Numbered from the stretch's first letter, positions 52,049 through 62,093 are shown. The stretch: DNA of 64,000 nucleotides from a bacterium (GCA_035307765.1 DATGHU010000016.1:36382-100381), one strand, 5' to 3'. The notes: generated by a model not told the origin, from the sequence alone. Numbers and translations are program-made.

Positions 52049-53125
52049 ATGGGGGAACTGAAGGGGTTGGTCCTCTCGGGTGGGCGCGGCACGCGGCTGC
52101 GCCCGCTGACCTACACCAGCGCCAAGCAGTTGATTCCGGTCGCAAACAAGCCCATCCTGCATATGGTTCTGGAGCAGATGGCGGCGGCGGGCATCAAGGA
52201 GATCGGCGTCATCATCTCGCCGGAGACGGGCGCCGCGGTCCAAGAGGCCGTCGGCTCGGGCGAGCGCTGGGGGGTGCGCACCACCTTCATCGTCCAGGAC
52301 GCCCCCCACGGGTTGGCGCACGCCGTGCAGGTCGCGCGGCCATTCCTCGCGGACAGCCCCTTCTTGATGTTCTTGGGGGACAACCTCATTCAAGGGGGAG
52401 TGCGTCAGCTCCGCCAGCGGTTCGAGGCCGGCACCGCCGAGGCCTTGATCCTCCTGAAAGAAGTCGCGGATCCTCGACAGTTCGGGGTCGCGGTCCTCAA
52501 CGGCGATGGAACCGTCCGGACGTTGGTGGAGAAGCCCGCGGTTCCGCCGAGCAACCTCGCGCTGGTGGGAGTGTACCTGTTCCGACCCAGCATTCACGGG
52601 GTGATCGCGCGAATCCGACCGTCGGCGCGCGGCGAGCTGGAGATCACGGACGCGATCCAGGAGCTCCTGCGACAGGGTGGGCGGGTCGACACCGTGCGCC
52701 TCGAGGGTTGGTGGTTGGACGCCGGCAAGAAAGATGACCTGTTGGAAGCGAACCGGGCGGTGCTCGACGAATTCACCCAGCGCCATGTGCTCGGGACCGT
52801 CGACGCGGAGTGCGTCGTCACGGGTCGGGTCGAGATCGGGGCGACCACCACCGTGCAACGCAGCGTGATCCGCGGCCCGGTGGTCATCGGCGAGCGCTGC
52901 CGGGTGCGCGGGGCGTTCATCGGCCCCTACACCGCGATCGGAGACGACACCACGATCACCGAGACGAGCATCCAGCACTCCGTGGTGCTCGACCACTGCC
53001 ATTTGGAGGGAATTGATCGGATCGAGGACAGCGTGCTCGGGCGCGGGGTGACGATCAGACGGTCGACGGACGGCCCCAGAGCGCTCCGGGTGTTTGTCAG
53101 CGACGACTCGCAGATTTCGCTTTGA
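52049..53125 (+). CDS. rfbA: glucose-1-phosphate thymidylyltransferase, long form
   Basis: Joins glucose-1-phosphate with dTTP to make dTDP-glucose. 358 aa: N-terminal [21 protein letters not shown] binds nucleotide, [10 protein letters not shown] binds metal, and [19 protein letters not shown] is conserved. Residues 245-350 add a left-handed beta-helix with hexapeptide repeats ([14 protein letters not shown]), the archaeal/actinobacterial long form seen in StrD-type proteins. GGGAGG precedes the ATG at 52049. rfbB and rfbD are not in the window. Confidence 0.92.
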   Translation: MGELKGLVLSGGRGTRLRPLTYTSAKQLIPVANKPILHMVLEQMAAAGIKEIGVIISPETGAAVQEAVGSGERWGVRTTFIVQDAPHGLAHAVQVARPFLADSPFLMFLGDNLIQGGVRQLRQRFEAGTAEALILLKEVADPRQFGVAVLNGDGTVRTLVEKPAVPPSNLALVGVYLFRPSIHGVIARIRPSARGELEITDAIQELLRQGGRVDTVRLEGWWLDAGKKDDLLEANRAVLDEFTQRHVLGTVDAECVVTGRVEIGATTTVQRSVIRGPVVIGERCRVRGAFIGPYTAIGDDTTITETSIQHSVVLDHCHLEGIDRIEDSVLGRGVTIRRSTDGPRALRVFVSDDSQISL

Positions 53126-54804
53126 TGCCCGCGCTTTCCATCATCATCCCCACCTACAACGAAGCGGAAACCATCGGCGCGCTCGTCGACCGGACGACGG
53201 CGGCGCTCGACGGGCTCGACTACGAACTCGTGGTCGTCGACGACAGCACCGACGGGACCGACCGCATCGTGGCCGGGTTGGCGGGCACGCGTCCGGGCCT
53301 CCGCCTTATCCATCGGGAGGGACGCGGGGGCCTCGCCTCCGCCGTGATCGACGGCATCAACGCCGCCAGCGGCGAGGTGATGTGCGTCCTCGACGCCGAT
53401 CTCCAGCATCCCCCCGAAGCCGTCCCGTGGCTGCATCGAGCACTCGAACACACCGGCGCCGATCTGGCTGTCGCCAGCCGGTACGTGCCCGGCGGTCGGT
53501 CGGAGCTCTCGCCGCTGCGGCAAATCGTCTCCCGTGTGGCGGTGGCCCTGGCCCAGGTACTCCTCCGCCGTGCGCGAGGGATCTCCGATCCGATGTCGGG
53601 GTTTTTCGCCTTCAGGCGGCGCGTGGTCGAGGGTGTCCGCCTGCGCCCGCTCGGCTTTAAGATTCTGCTCGAGATCCTCGTCCGGGGACACGTCCGGCGG
53701 GTGGTGGAAGTGCCCTATCGGTTCGAGGTGAGACACACCGGCCAGAGCAAGCTCACTCTGTCCCAGCACTGGGAGTACCTGCGGCACCTCCTCCGGCTTC
53801 GGCGAGAAGAACCTCCCACCGCGACGTTTGAGCGCTTCGTCCTCCCCCCCACCTTCGGATCCCCGCCCGGCGACGAGGCGCTGGCGCGACGCGCGGCAGC
53901 CGGCCGGCTCGAGTTCGTCCGATACCCCGAAAACGGGCCCCTACCGGAGGTGCGCGTGGTATCATCTGGCCGCACGGCGGTTCCGCGGGTTTCGGTGATT
54001 ATCCCGACCGCGCATGCCCGTCGTGCCGCCCTTCTCGATCGCCTGCTGCAGCAGCTCGCCGCCCAACACCTGCAGGAGACCGAGGTGATCGTCGTGCAGG
54101 GGGACCGGCGTCAGGGGCGGGCGATCAACACCGCCGCGGCGATCTCGCGCGGAAGCATTCTGGTCACGATGGACGATGATACCCAGCTCGGCGATGGCGG
54201 GGTGCTTGACGCGCTGGTGTATGCGCTCGACCAGGATCTCACCATCGGGATCGCGGGGGTGCCGAACCAGATTCCCCCGGACGCCCCGCCGTTCGTCCAC
54301 CGGGCGCTGCGCGAGCTGCCGAGGCGCAGTTCGCCCATCGTGCACGTCGTCACCGACAGCGACATGGCCGAGCACCCGTGCCTGGCGATCAGGAAGGAGA
54401 TCTTCGTCCGCATCGGGGGCGAGCACGAACAGATCCCGCGCGGGCTCGACCCGTACCTGCGTCGGGAGGTTCGCCGTTTGGGGTACCGCGTGGTGGTGGT
54501 CCCCGGGACGTCGATCCACCACCTCCTCCCATCGACCTTGGGCGGCCTGGTACGCCAGTACTTCCGAAACGGGCTGGGCGCGGCCTATGTCGCGAAGTTC
54601 CACCCCGAGTTCGTGATCGAGCAAACGACGGGCCACGATGAGCCGGTCCCTCCACCCACCGCACTCCCCCAGCGGGTCGGAAGATACCTCCGCCACCTCG
54701 CCGCTGCGGTCGCATCGTCCAAGTGGGTCTACCTGGCGACGCTCGTGGCGTATGCCGTGGGATACACCTTGGGGCTGTTGACCCTGCGAAGAGATTCTTT
54801 GTAA
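53125..54804 (+). CDS. protein with two fused family 2 glycosyltransferase domains
   Basis: 559 aa. Residues 1-230 are a DPM1-like polyprenyl-phosphate sugar synthase domain (LSIIIPTYNEAETIGALV, VVDDSTDGTD, LDADLQHPPE, SDPMSGFFAFRR). Residues 285-540 are a second GT-A domain (VSVIIPTAHARRAALL, the Asp cluster TMDDDTQLGDGG, RIGGEHEQIPRGLD) with a final hydrophobic helix. It may make a lipid-linked sugar donor, such as one for the GT39-like enzyme, and add a sugar. ATG 53125 overlaps the rfbA stop. Confidence 0.88.
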   Translation: MPALSIIIPTYNEAETIGALVDRTTAALDGLDYELVVVDDSTDGTDRIVAGLAGTRPGLRLIHREGRGGLASAVIDGINAASGEVMCVLDADLQHPPEAVPWLHRALEHTGADLAVASRYVPGGRSELSPLRQIVSRVAVALAQVLLRRARGISDPMSGFFAFRRRVVEGVRLRPLGFKILLEILVRGHVRRVVEVPYRFEVRHTGQSKLTLSQHWEYLRHLLRLRREEPPTATFERFVLPPTFGSPPGDEALARRAAAGRLEFVRYPENGPLPEVRVVSSGRTAVPRVSVIIPTAHARRAALLDRLLQQLAAQHLQETEVIVVQGDRRQGRAINTAAAISRGSILVTMDDDTQLGDGGVLDALVYALDQDLTIGIAGVPNQIPPDAPPFVHRALRELPRRSSPIVHVVTDSDMAEHPCLAIRKEIFVRIGGEHEQIPRGLDPYLRREVRRLGYRVVVVPGTSIHHLLPSTLGGLVRQYFRNGLGAAYVAKFHPEFVIEQTTGHDEPVPPPTALPQRVGRYLRHLAAAVASSKWVYLATLVAYAVGYTLGLLTLRRDSL

Positions 54805-54834
54805 CGTTCCGCCGCCCCGGGCCGCGCGGAGATC

Positions 54835-54848
54835 CATCCGTACGGATG
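54835..54848. promoter_or_regulatory. 14-nt perfect palindrome, candidate operator
   Basis: CATCCGTACGGATG reads the same on both strands and lies in the 137-nt gap 94 nt before the next gene start. Such a dyad could be a repressor or activator site. No regulator can be assigned. Confidence 0.4.
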
Positions 54849-54941
54849 AGAGGTTCCCCACAAACGGAGGGTGTACGCCTTCCCGTCGCGGGAGTACGGT
54901 GAGGACAGACAGACTGATCTTGCCGAGTTCCCAGGGGATTG

Positions 54942-55955
54942 ATGCGGAACCTTGTAACGGGCGGGGCCGGATTCATTGGATCGCACCTCGTCGATGCGCT
55001 GCTGGCGCGGGGGGATGAGGTGTGGGTCCTCGATAACCTTTCCACCGGGCAGACCGGGAATGTTGCGCACGTCATCGCCCACCCCCGGTTTCGGCTGATG
55101 ACGGGGTCTGTGCTCGACCGCGCGCTCGTGGAAGGTGCGGTTGCCGCATGCGACGTCGTCTACCACCTGGCCGCGGCGGTGGGAATGTCGTACATCGTGT
55201 CCGACCCCCTGCGGGGCATCGCCACCAACGTCCAGGGGACCGCGAACCTGCTCGAGGCCGCCTTCGCCCACCGCCGGAAGACCGTGCTGGCCTCCTCGTC
55301 AGAAGTGTACGGGAAAAACGCGAACGTGCCTCTCCGAGAAGACGATGACCGCGTGCTCGGTCCGACGACGGTCAATCGGTGGTCGTACTCGGCGTCGAAG
55401 GCAATCGACGAGCACCTGGCCTTTGCCTACGCGGCGCAGGGCATGCCGGTGGTGGCGCTTCGATTCTTCAACGCCTACGGGCCGCGGATCCACTTTAATG
55501 GATACGGCACGGTGGTGGCGAGATTTGTGAAGCAGGCCTTGAACGGTGAACCGCTGACCGTCCACGGCGACGGCCGGCAGACACGCTGCTTCACCTACGT
55601 GGTGGATACGGTGCGGGGAATCCTCGCGGCCGGGAGCACTCCGGAGGCGAATGGCCTCGTGTTCAACATCGGCAACACCGGGGAACTGACGATCCTGGAG
55701 CTCGCCCACCGCATCAAGGCGTTGAGCGGGTCGTCGTCGCCGATCAGGCTGGTGCCGTACGCGGATTACTACGGGCAGAGCTACGAAGACACCCGCCGCC
55801 GCGTCCCCGATATCACCCGGGCCCGCCAGACTTTGGGCTTCGAACCTAGCGTCCCTCTTGATGATGGACTGTCGCAGACGATCGCCTGGTGTCTCGACCA
55901 CAATTTTCTCGCATCGGCGGTGGCCAGGGCCCCTCAGGCCGTCCCGGCTCTATGA
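54942..55955 (+). CDS. NAD-dependent nucleotide-sugar epimerase/dehydratase
   Basis: An extended short-chain dehydrogenase of 337 aa. NAD loop VTGGAGFIGSHLVDALL, catalytic Ser in ASSSEVYGKN, and YSASK. The SSEVYGKN...WSYSASKA pattern and FFNAYGPR are typical of UDP-glucuronate decarboxylase-like and dTDP-glucose dehydratase-like enzymes; which reaction cannot be decided by eye. The ATG at 54942 is preceded by a TTG in frame. Its stop overlaps the next start (ATGA). Confidence 0.88.
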   Translation: MRNLVTGGAGFIGSHLVDALLARGDEVWVLDNLSTGQTGNVAHVIAHPRFRLMTGSVLDRALVEGAVAACDVVYHLAAAVGMSYIVSDPLRGIATNVQGTANLLEAAFAHRRKTVLASSSEVYGKNANVPLREDDDRVLGPTTVNRWSYSASKAIDEHLAFAYAAQGMPVVALRFFNAYGPRIHFNGYGTVVARFVKQALNGEPLTVHGDGRQTRCFTYVVDTVRGILAAGSTPEANGLVFNIGNTGELTILELAHRIKALSGSSSPIRLVPYADYYGQSYEDTRRRVPDITRARQTLGFEPSVPLDDGLSQTIAWCLDHNFLASAVARAPQAVPAL

Positions 55956-56680
55956 TCGTCGCAATCCATCAGCCGCACTACCTGCCCTGGCTGCGCTATC
56001 TACACAAGATCGCCTCGTGCGATGTGTTTGTCCTTCTCGATGACGCCCAGTACACCAAGAACGGCTGGCAGAATCGCAACCGAATCAAGGGGCCCAACGG
56101 GGCGCTCCTGCTGACCGTCCCGCTCCGCGCCGCCGCCTTCCGGCCGATCGGCGAGGTCGAGATCAACCCGCAAACATCGTGGCGGGAGAAGCATTGGAGG
56201 TCGATCGTCCAGAGCTACGGAAAAGCCCGGTACTTCCATCAGCATCGAGAAACCTTTGAGCGCATCTACGCCGGCGAGTGGGGCAGCCTCGCCGCGCTGA
56301 ACTTCGGCCTGCTGCGGGCGCTGACCCAGGGATTCGGCATCTCAACGCAGGTGGTGGCGAGTTCCGACCTCGGGGTCCCCGGACATGGAACGGACCGCCT
56401 GGTTGGCCTCTGTCGGCAGCTTGGGGCCAGCCACTACCTGACGGGGGCGTTTGCGGTGGGGCACCATTTGGACGCCGAATCGTTCGCCGCCGCCGGGGTC
56501 ACCCTGAGCGTGCAGGACTGGGCCTGCCCTGCCTACCAGCAGCAATTTCCCCAGCTGGGTTTCATCCCCGAACTCTCGGCGATCGACCTCCTGTTCAACG
56601 AGGGACCACGGAGCTTCGAGATCCTCATGAACCGGTATCCTCACCCGGCGCCAGAGTCGGTCGCTCCCGTCCCCTCCTAG
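55952..56680 (+). CDS. WbqC-like family protein
   Basis: A 242-aa WbqC-family protein. The N-terminal signature IHQPHYLPWLRYLHKI and the DDAQYTKNGWQNRN segment are typical. The family occurs in O-antigen and glycolipid clusters and is suspected of modifying amino sugars, but its activity is not well settled. The last plus-strand gene of the locus; it ends before a bidirectional terminator. Confidence 0.88.
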   Translation: MIVAIHQPHYLPWLRYLHKIASCDVFVLLDDAQYTKNGWQNRNRIKGPNGALLLTVPLRAAAFRPIGEVEINPQTSWREKHWRSIVQSYGKARYFHQHRETFERIYAGEWGSLAALNFGLLRALTQGFGISTQVVASSDLGVPGHGTDRLVGLCRQLGASHYLTGAFAVGHHLDAESFAAAGVTLSVQDWACPAYQQQFPQLGFIPELSAIDLLFNEGPRSFEILMNRYPHPAPESVAPVPS

Positions 56681-56736
56681 AACCGCGTCAGCCCGCCGGA
56701 ATCGGCCCCAATTCCTCTTCTCGGTTCCCCTCGGGT

Positions 56737-56772
56737 AAAAAACCCCGCCCCTGCCCTTTCGGCGGTCTTTTT
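56737..56772. terminator. bidirectional terminator between convergent operons
   Basis: A CCGCC (56745-56749)/GGCGG (56761-56765) stem has T5 on the plus side (56768-56772) and A6 (56737-56742) that gives a T-run on the minus side. It lies between wbqC and the HMG-CoA lyase operon. The stem is short, so strength is uncertain. Confidence 0.6.
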
Positions 56773-56836
56773 CATGATCGGGGAGGAAAAGCGGGAGGAC
56801 CGGAGAACCGGCCGGAAGGTCCCGGCGAGATCGGGA

Positions 56837-57754
56837 TCAGCCCCGGACCTGGAGCGGGCCGGCCTGGAGATACCTCGACGGGAGGGAATGCCCCAGCGCC
56901 CCGGCGAGAAGACGGGACGCCTCGGCGACCTCATAGAGGTTCACCCCGGTCTCGATCCCCATCCCGTGCAGCATGTACAGGAGATCCTCCGTGGCGAGGT
57001 TCCCCGACGCACCGGGGGCGTACGGACAGCCGCCCAATCCCCCAGCCGATGAGTCCACCGTCGAGATCCCCCAGAGCAGGGCGGCCAGGACGTTGGCCAA
57101 CGCGGTTCCCCGGGTATCGTGAAAATGCACCGCCAGCATCCCCGGAGACAGATCTCGGCCGAGGGCATCGAGCAGCGCCGTCACTTCCCCGGGGGTGGCC
57201 GCGCCGATCGTGTCCCCGAGTGAAATCTCATAGCACCCCATCTCCGCAAGGGCGATGCCCACCCGGCGGACGGCGTCAGGGGAGACCCGCCCGGTGTACG
57301 GGCACCACCAGGCGGTGGAGATGTACGCCCTGACCGGGACCCCCGCCGGGGCAGCGAGCCGCAGGACCTCACGGAACCTCAGCAGCGATTCGTCGATCCC
57401 CATGTTAATGTTGTGGCGGGTGAACGCCTCCGAGGCCGCGGTGAAAACGGCCACGGCTCTCACCCCGCAACCTAGGGCCCGCTCCATCCCGAGGCGGTTC
57501 GGCACCAGGGCGGAGAACACCGGACCGCGAAGCCGCCCCAGCTGGCGGAACACCTCTTCGGTGTCTGCCATTTGCGGGACGCGGGCGGGATGGACGAACG
57601 CGCCCGCTTCGATCACGGGGAGCCCCGCGCGGGCAAGGCGCTCGATGAATTGTACCTTGGACGCCACGGGCAGGGTATGGGGTTCATTCTGAAGCCCGTC
57701 TCGCGGCCCCACCTCCACGACCCGGACCTTCCGAGGAAACTCCGCCGCGTTCAT
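56837..57754 (-). CDS. hydroxymethylglutaryl-CoA lyase
   Basis: Cleaves HMG-CoA to acetoacetate and acetyl-CoA, the last step of leucine breakdown. A TIM barrel of 305 aa. Motifs: VVEVGPRDGLQNE, SLGDTIGAATPGEV, metal ligands in HFHDTRGTALAN, and the catalytic Cys loop GGLGGCPYAPGASGN. The ATG at 57754 overlaps the biotin carrier stop (ATGA). Together with the carboxylase genes upstream it forms a leucine/isovalerate degradation operon. Confidence 0.94.
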   Translation of the reverse strand: MNAAEFPRKVRVVEVGPRDGLQNEPHTLPVASKVQFIERLARAGLPVIEAGAFVHPARVPQMADTEEVFRQLGRLRGPVFSALVPNRLGMERALGCGVRAVAVFTAASEAFTRHNINMGIDESLLRFREVLRLAAPAGVPVRAYISTAWWCPYTGRVSPDAVRRVGIALAEMGCYEISLGDTIGAATPGEVTALLDALGRDLSPGMLAVHFHDTRGTALANVLAALLWGISTVDSSAGGLGGCPYAPGASGNLATEDLLYMLHGMGIETGVNLYEVAEASRLLAGALGHSLPSRYLQAGPLQVRG

Positions 57755-58269
57755 CCCGGCTCATCCGACGGCTGCCCCTTCGGGCTCAACTCCGCCACGG
57801 CCGCACCCGCTTCCACCTGGTCCCCGGGGCGGACGTGCACGAGGTGGATCCGGCCGTCACGGGGGGCTCTGATGACGTGCTCCATCTTCATCGCCTCGAT
57901 GATGACGAGGGCTTGGCCGGTCCTCACCGCGTCCCCTGCCCGCACCAGGACCTGGGTCACGCCCCCGGGCATCGGGGCGGCGAGATCGTCCTGCACGGGA
58001 TGCGCGGGACGGACGGGAGCGTCGTCCAGCGGCACGATCTGGGACTCGATCGTCTGCCCGTCGATGTGCAGAAACCAGCGGTCACCGTCCCGGGCGACGC
58101 GGATCAGCCTGGGGCGGCCGGCGACCTGCACCCGGAACACCCCCGGTTCCACTACGGAGAGGCACAGGCGATGCGTGACTCCTTCCGCGTGGACGAGAAA
58201 CTCCTCACCCGCGCACTCAACCGTGCACCGAACGACCCGGCCGTCGAGCCGCACGGAGAGGTCAGGCAT
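57751..58269 (-). CDS. biotin carboxyl carrier protein of acyl-CoA carboxylase
   Basis: Carries carboxybiotin between the carboxylase and transferase subunits. 172 aa; the C-terminal biotinyl domain has AAPMPGGVTQVLVRAGD and the biotinylation site EAMKMEH. The N-terminal 90 residues form a beta-rich domain (FRVQVAGRPRLIRVARDG). In many 3-methylcrotonyl-CoA carboxylases this domain is fused to the biotin carboxylase; here it is a separate gene overlapping it by 8 nt. Confidence 0.92.
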   Translation of the reverse strand: MPDLSVRLDGRVVRCTVECAGEEFLVHAEGVTHRLCLSVVEPGVFRVQVAGRPRLIRVARDGDRWFLHIDGQTIESQIVPLDDAPVRPAHPVQDDLAAPMPGGVTQVLVRAGDAVRTGQALVIIEAMKMEHVIRAPRDGRIHLVHVRPGDQVEAGAAVAELSPKGQPSDEPG

Positions 58270-59761
58270 CGCGCGTCCCCATCCGCCAGTGCCCGATCGT
58301 CTCCCAGGGATCGGGGCTCGGCACGTCGCGGGCGTGGACACCCCCTTCCCTCGTCGGGGCCGATCCATCGCTCCAGGTGGCGACACACGCGGCGATCGCG
58401 GCGGCCTCCGCCTGGATCGTTGGTTGCCATCCGGCCAAGTCGCGCTCCACGAACCGCGTCGTGGTCTTCCCCTGGCGAAACGTCGCGGTCTTAAGGACGT
58501 CCTGGAGAAAATCCAGATTCGTCCGGACGCCGAGGATGACGTACGTGCGCAGCGCCTCGGCCATTCGGCCGATCGCCTCAGCTCGCGTGCGGTCCCAGGC
58601 GATGACCTTGGCCAAGAGCGGATCGTAGGCGACCGGGACGCGCCATCCCGCGCGCACCCCCGAATCGACACGGATCCCCGGGCCGGCCGGCTCCTCCAGC
58701 GCGAGTATCGGCCCCGGCGACGGCGCGAAATCGCGGCCCGGATCTTCCGCACAGATGCGGCACTCGATGGCGTGCCCGCGGGTGCCGACCGGCGTGCCCT
58801 CGAGATGGTCCCCGGCGGCGATTCGGAGTTGGGCCTTCACGAGATCCACACCCGCGACCATCTCGGTCACGGGATGCTCAACTTGCAGCCGGGTGTTGAC
58901 CTCCAGGAAGTAGAATCGTTCGGCCCCGTCGACCAGGAACTCCACGCTTCCCGCGTTGACGTATCCGGCCGCGGCGGCCGCTCCCGTCGCGGCCTCACCC
59001 AGCCGCGCCCGAAGCGCCGGTGTGACGAAGGGGGACGGCGCCTCCTCGATGATCTTCTGGTGCCGCCGTTGCACGCTGCATTCGCGCTCGCCGAGGTCCC
59101 AGATCGTTCCGTGCTGATCAGCGAGCACCTGAATCTCGATGTGTCGAACGTCGGGCAGGTACCGCTCCAGGTAGAGATCGCTCGACCCGAACGCGGCGCG
59201 CGCTTCCCGTCGAGCGGCAGCCAGCGCCCCGGGGAGGTCGTCCAGCCGCTCCACCAGCCGCATCCCGCGGCCGCCGCCCCCGCCTGCCGCCTTCACCAGC
59301 AGCGGGGTGCCAATCCCGGCGGCGGCCTGCATCAGCGCACGGTCGGTGGCCCCGATCCCATTCCAGCCCGGGACGACCGGGATCCCCGTTCGCTCCATCA
59401 GCCGCCGAGCCTCAATCTTGTCACCGAGCCGTGCAATCACTTCAGCGGGAGGCCCGACAAAGACCAGGCTCGCCTCGCGAACCGCATCGGCGAACGCAGC
59501 GCTCTCGGAGAGAAACCCGTAGCCGGGGTGAACGGCGTCGGCTCCCACCGTCCGGGCGGCGCCGATGAGGCGTCCCACGTGCAGGTAGCTCTCCTGGGGC
59601 TCCGCCGGCCCGATCGGGACGGCCTCGTCCGCGAGGCGTACGTGAGGAGCGTCGCGGTCCACCTCAGAGTAAACCGCCACCGCGACCAGTCCCAATTCCC
59701 GGCACGCCCGGATGATGCGCACCGCGACTTCACCGCGGTTGGCGATCAGGACCTTGCGCAC
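58262..59761 (-). CDS. biotin carboxylase subunit (3-methylcrotonyl-CoA carboxylase type)
   Basis: ATP-dependent carboxylation of biotin. 499 aa with an ATP-grasp fold: N-terminal VLIANRGEVAVRIIRAC, glycine loop KAAGGGGGRGMR, GERECSVQRRHQKIIEEAPSP, and EVNTRLQVEHPVTE. The GTG at 59761 is 2 nt after the carboxyltransferase stop. The open frame to 60100 is not real. Partner genes point to methylcrotonyl-CoA, though propionyl or geranyl substrates are possible. Confidence 0.94.
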   Translation of the reverse strand: MRKVLIANRGEVAVRIIRACRELGLVAVAVYSEVDRDAPHVRLADEAVPIGPAEPQESYLHVGRLIGAARTVGADAVHPGYGFLSESAAFADAVREASLVFVGPPAEVIARLGDKIEARRLMERTGIPVVPGWNGIGATDRALMQAAAGIGTPLLVKAAGGGGGRGMRLVERLDDLPGALAAARREARAAFGSSDLYLERYLPDVRHIEIQVLADQHGTIWDLGERECSVQRRHQKIIEEAPSPFVTPALRARLGEAATGAAAAAGYVNAGSVEFLVDGAERFYFLEVNTRLQVEHPVTEMVAGVDLVKAQLRIAAGDHLEGTPVGTRGHAIECRICAEDPGRDFAPSPGPILALEEPAGPGIRVDSGVRAGWRVPVAYDPLLAKVIAWDRTRAEAIGRMAEALRTYVILGVRTNLDFLQDVLKTATFRQGKTTTRFVERDLAGWQPTIQAEAAAIAACVATWSDGSAPTREGGVHARDVPSPDPWETIGHWRMGTRDA

Positions 59762-59763
59762 TG

Positions 59764-61371
59764 CTACATCCGGAAGACGCCCGGCCGCATCCCCCGCAGG
59801 GGCGCGTTGAGGGCGACGGACAGGCTCAACGCCAGCACGGTCCGGGTTTCGGCCGGATCGATGATGCCGTCGTCCCACAGGCGCGCGGTGCTGTAGTAGG
59901 GGCTCCCCTCTTCCTCGTACTTGGCCAGGATCGGGGTGACCAGGGCGTCCTCCTCGTCTCGGGTGATCGCTTTCCCTTCGCGGCGCAACTGATCGCGCTT
60001 GATCGTGAGGAGAACGGTCGCCGCCTGTTCGCCGCCCATGACTGAGATTCGGGCATTCGGCCACATCCACAGAAATCGAGGTTCGTAGGCCCGGCCGCAC
60101 ATCGCATAGTTCCCGGCGCCGTAGGATCCCCCGACGATCACCGTGAGCCGCGGGACCCCGGAGGTGGCGACCGCGTGCACCATCTTGGCGCCGGCGCGGG
60201 CGATGCCCGCGGCCTCATACTGGCGGCCGATGATAAACCCGGTGATATTCTGCAGAAAGATCATCGGGATCCGTCGCTGACCGCACAACTCGATGAAATG
60301 TGCCCCTTTTTCAGCGCTCTCCACGAACAGGACACCGTTGTTTGCGAGGATCCCTACGGGAATGCCGTGCAGGCGGGCGAATCCCGTAACCAGCGTCGGG
60401 CCGTACCGGGCCTTGAACTCCTGAAACCGGCTCCCGTCTACCAGGCGCGCGATGATCTCCCGGGCATCGAACTGCCGCCGGAGGTCCTGGGGGAGGATCC
60501 CGTAGATCTCCCGCGGATCGTAGCGGGGCTCCTCGGGAGGGGCGAGATCGAGGGCAACGCGCTTCACCCGGTTCAGGGTGCGGACGATCTCGCGCAGGAT
60601 GGCGATGGCGTGCCCATCGTCTTCCGCGTAGTGATCGGCAACACCACTCCGGCGGGTGTGGACGTCCGCCCCACCGAGATCTTCGGCCGACACCTCTTCG
60701 CCGGTCGCGGCCTTGACCAAGGGAGGACCTCCGAGAAAGATCGTTCCCGTCCCGCGGACGATCACCGTCTCGTCGGCCATGGCGGGCACGTAGGCGCCGC
60801 CCGCGGTGCACGATCCGAGAACTGCGGCGATCTGGGGAATCCCTTGGGCCGACAACCGGGCTTGGTTGTAAAAGATCCGTCCGAAGTGCTCGCGGTCGGG
60901 GAAGACCTCCGCCTGGAGCGGAAGGAACGCCCCGCCAGAATCCACCAGGTAGAGACAGGGAAGATGATTCTCCAGGGCGATCTGCTGGGCGCGGAGGTGT
61001 TTCTTTACCGTAACCGGGTAGTAGGTCCCGCCCTTCACCGTGGCGTCGTTGGCCACAATCATGCACTCGAGGTCCCCGACGCGGCCGACCCCCGTGACGA
61101 TTCCGGCGGAAGGCGCCTCTCCCCGGTACATCTCCCAACCGGCCAGCGCCCCGGTCTCGAGGAATGGTGACCGCGGATCCAGAAGGAGATCGATCCGCTC
61201 GCGCGCGGTCTTCTTGCCCAGTTCGCGATGCCTGGCCTGCGCGCGCCGTCCTCCCCCCTCCCGCACCTCCGCCAGCCGCGCCGCAAGGGTGTGGACGTGT
61301 TCCTCGTGGCACGCGCGGTTGGCGGCGAACTCCGGCGAGTGCGTGTCGACCCGTGACTCGAGAACCGGCAT
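59764..61371 (-). CDS. carboxyltransferase subunit (3-methylcrotonyl-CoA carboxylase beta-like)
   Basis: Transfers the carboxyl group from biotin to the acyl-CoA. 535 aa with two crotonase-fold halves. Motifs: [55 protein letters not shown] and [18 protein letters not shown]. These match MccB-type subunits. The ATG at 61371 is 71 nt from the aldolase gene stop, so all five minus-strand genes could be one transcript. Confidence 0.94.
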   Translation of the reverse strand: MPVLESRVDTHSPEFAANRACHEEHVHTLAARLAEVREGGGRRAQARHRELGKKTARERIDLLLDPRSPFLETGALAGWEMYRGEAPSAGIVTGVGRVGDLECMIVANDATVKGGTYYPVTVKKHLRAQQIALENHLPCLYLVDSGGAFLPLQAEVFPDREHFGRIFYNQARLSAQGIPQIAAVLGSCTAGGAYVPAMADETVIVRGTGTIFLGGPPLVKAATGEEVSAEDLGGADVHTRRSGVADHYAEDDGHAIAILREIVRTLNRVKRVALDLAPPEEPRYDPREIYGILPQDLRRQFDAREIIARLVDGSRFQEFKARYGPTLVTGFARLHGIPVGILANNGVLFVESAEKGAHFIELCGQRRIPMIFLQNITGFIIGRQYEAAGIARAGAKMVHAVATSGVPRLTVIVGGSYGAGNYAMCGRAYEPRFLWMWPNARISVMGGEQAATVLLTIKRDQLRREGKAITRDEEDALVTPILAKYEEEGSPYYSTARLWDDGIIDPAETRTVLALSLSVALNAPLRGMRPGVFRM

Positions 61372-61442
61372 CGTCCCTGCTATTCACCCCGCGCGGAGTT
61401 CGCCCCTCTCCCACCCTTTCGCCTGGAGCCGGTCGCAGCAAC

Positions 61443-62093
61443 CTAGAGATTGGGGGTCGGGCGGTAAGCGTCAAACCGGACGCGGAGGCGTTCAACCTCC
61501 GCGTCGGGGAGGAGCATCGGGTTGCCCAACTGGCGGGCGCGGTAGTAGAGCGTGGCGACATACTCGACCACGCCGGCCACCATGATCCCCTCGGCCAGGG
61601 TCCGACCCGCGGTCAGGACACCGTGGTGCTGAAGGAGCACCGCCTTGCCGTCCCCCATCACCTCGGCCGCCGCGTCACCCAGTTCGACGGTACCGTACGT
61701 GGCGTAGGCCGCCACCGGGATCCGCCGCCCGGCGACCGCGATCAGGTAGTGAACGGCCGGAATCTCAAGGCCCAAACACGCGAACGTCGTGGCGTACGGC
61801 GAATGGGTGTGGACGACCGCCCGGGCCCACGGACGGCGACGGTACACACACAGGTGCATCGGCGTCTCGCTCGATGGCCGGAACCTTCCATCGACGACCC
61901 GACCCTGGTCATCGACGATGACGATGTCGGTCGGGCTCATGGAGTCGTACGGAACCGCAGATGGGGTGATGGCCACGTAGCCGGTGTCCGGGTCGCATGC
62001 GCTGACGTTTCCGGCGGTCCCGGAGACCAAGCCGAGCCGTACGATCTCCTTCGCTGCGTCCGCCACTGCTTGTCGCGTGCCCTCCAAGAGCAT
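61443..62093 (-). CDS. class II aldolase/adducin family protein
   Basis: A 216-aa zinc aldolase of the L-fuculose-phosphate aldolase type. Metal ligands are in VVHTHSPYATTFA and LLQHHGVLTAG; the phosphate-binding GTAGNVSA is near the N-terminus. I start at ATG 62093 (MLLEGTRQAVAD), which fits the family better than the ATG at 62153. Substrate cannot be set from sequence. It lies ahead of the carboxylase genes on the same strand. Confidence 0.9.
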   Translation of the reverse strand: MLLEGTRQAVADAAKEIVRLGLVSGTAGNVSACDPDTGYVAITPSAVPYDSMSPTDIVIVDDQGRVVDGRFRPSSETPMHLCVYRRRPWARAVVHTHSPYATTFACLGLEIPAVHYLIAVAGRRIPVAAYATYGTVELGDAAAEVMGDGKAVLLQHHGVLTAGRTLAEGIMVAGVVEYVATLYYRARQLGNPMLLPDAEVERLRVRFDAYRPTPNL

